Assembly: GCA_020249465.1 (NCBI GenBank)
Contig: JADCFP010000064.1
Location: forward strand, 1-34,140
DNA: 34,140 bases
From: Roseomonas sp.
GTDB lineage: Bacteria; Pseudomonadota; Alphaproteobacteria; Acetobacterales; Acetobacteraceae
Direction of reading: 5' to 3'
The notes under the pieces were generated by a model. That model had not been told where the DNA came from and did no database searches. It saw nothing but the letters and a program-made list of their open reading frames with translations. The translations under genes and the position numbers were made by a program. Positions 33,691 through 34,140 of this stretch are shown in pieces; position 1 is the stretch's first letter; each line of letters opens with the position of its first letter.

Positions 33691-34140
33691 CTACCACGCC
33701 ACAGCCACACCGCCGCCACCGCGCGGATCGGCACCGCCGGCGGGCTTGCCATCACGCAGCAGGATGGCATGCGCGCGGCTCATGGTCGGGTCATAGGAAA
33801 TCGGGGAATGGCGTACCTCATGCCCCAGGGCCTTGAGCGCCGCCACCACATCGCCCTGCACGCGCGCTTCGCAGAAAACCGGCCCGCCTTCGCAATGGAT
33901 GCGCGGGAAGGAAACCGCTTCCACCGCCGACATGCCGAAATCAATCGCATTGATGATGGTGGTCAGCACGGCGGAGATGATCACGCTGCCCCCCGGCGCG
34001 CCGACAATGAGCCAGGGCTCATCATCCTTATACACAATGGTGGGCACCATGCCGGTGGTGCGCGCCTTGCCGGGCGCGATGCTATTGGCGCGGCCCGGGC
34101 GCGTATCAAACAGCTTCATGGCATTGTTCCAATTGAAGCC
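33691..34140 (-). CDS. Gamma-glutamyltransferase, C-terminal part (cut by window edge)
   Basis: The last 149 codons of a gene that enters from the right edge: GFNWNNAMKLFDTRPG, then TGMVPTIVYKDDEPWLIVGAPGGSVI. They end with HAILLRDGKPAGGADPRGGGGVAVAW. This is the C-terminus of the small subunit of the GGT family (Ntn hydrolases that transfer or hydrolyse gamma-glutamyl groups, often from glutathione, usually periplasmic). The APGGS segment matches the substrate-binding Gly-Gly. The autoprocessing Thr and the large subunit lie outside the window, so processing and activity cannot be assessed. An in-frame ATG at 34119 is internal, not the start. Confidence 0.9.
   Translation of the reverse strand, partial: GFNWNNAMKLFDTRPGRANSIAPGKARTTGMVPTIVYKDDEPWLIVGAPGGSVIISAVLTTIINAIDFGMSAVEAVSFPRIHCEGGPVFCEARVQGDVVAALKALGHEVRHSPISYDPTMSRAHAILLRDGKPAGGADPRGGGGVAVAW

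Overview
The window is GC-rich chromosomal DNA (about 65-70% G+C over most of its length) from an alphaproteobacterium. Gene content and order fit the Rhodospirillales, probably Acetobacteraceae (Roseomonas-like). The supporting signs are recG divergent from sdhE-mfd, mutY divergent from a dciA(DUF721)-dsbA-smc operon, a LuxO-like NtrC regulator, a plant-type GshA and an EtfB-type lysine methyltransferase. The taxonomic guess is inference from synteny and protein style; no rRNA is present.

Layout. 2-2705 (+): the tail of an EAL-domain protein, then a GT2/GtrA glycosyltransferase and a GT39 (ArnT-like) transferase, joined by GTGA overlaps. 2764-5390 (+): MsrP methionine-sulfoxide reductase, an 85-residue two-TM protein and a sigma-54-dependent LuxO-like regulator. 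5395-10295 (-): a GldA/GldF/GldG-type ABC system followed by a DUF4340 protein and a Nudix hydrolase. 10397-16252: recG (-) divergent from sdhE-mfd (+). 16288-16632: two convergent tRNA genes, a CAU tRNA (probably Ile2) and Pro(UGG), with three hairpins between them. 16739-22088 (-): dciA-like, dsbA-like and smc. 22092-23159 (+): mutY. 23185-23286: a bipartite palindromic repeat. 23320-25620 (-): a chemoreceptor with a C-terminal PilZ-like domain. 25717-27822 (-): gshA and rsmE. 27851-30324 (+): ubiA, an EtfB-type methyltransferase and a sulfurtransferase. 30333-31223 (-): mtnP. 31318-31440 (+): a 40-residue lipoprotein. 31614-32579 (-): an Mrr-like nuclease with two TM helices and a zinc ribbon, in locally low-GC DNA. 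32881-34140 (-): an SDR lacking the catalytic Tyr and the C-terminal part of a gamma-glutamyltransferase.

Most of the window is housekeeping: DNA repair and replication (RecG, Mfd, MutY, DciA-like, Smc), envelope glycosylation and redox repair (MsrP, DsbA), glutathione, ubiquinone, tRNA and rRNA modification, and purine/sulfur salvage (MtnP, sulfurtransferase). Packing is tight. Five junctions use the GTGA overlap, two convergent pairs are 4 and 8 bp apart, and three divergent pairs have start codons only 3, 28 and 37 bp apart.

The accessory-looking parts are the nuclease island at about 31480-32700, the bipartite repeat after mutY, the 31-bp perfect palindrome inside the dciA-like gene, and the hairpin cluster between the tRNAs. 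I did not find a multi-gene system that is clearly new. The best candidate for undescribed biology is the stand-alone membrane-anchored Mrr-like nuclease.
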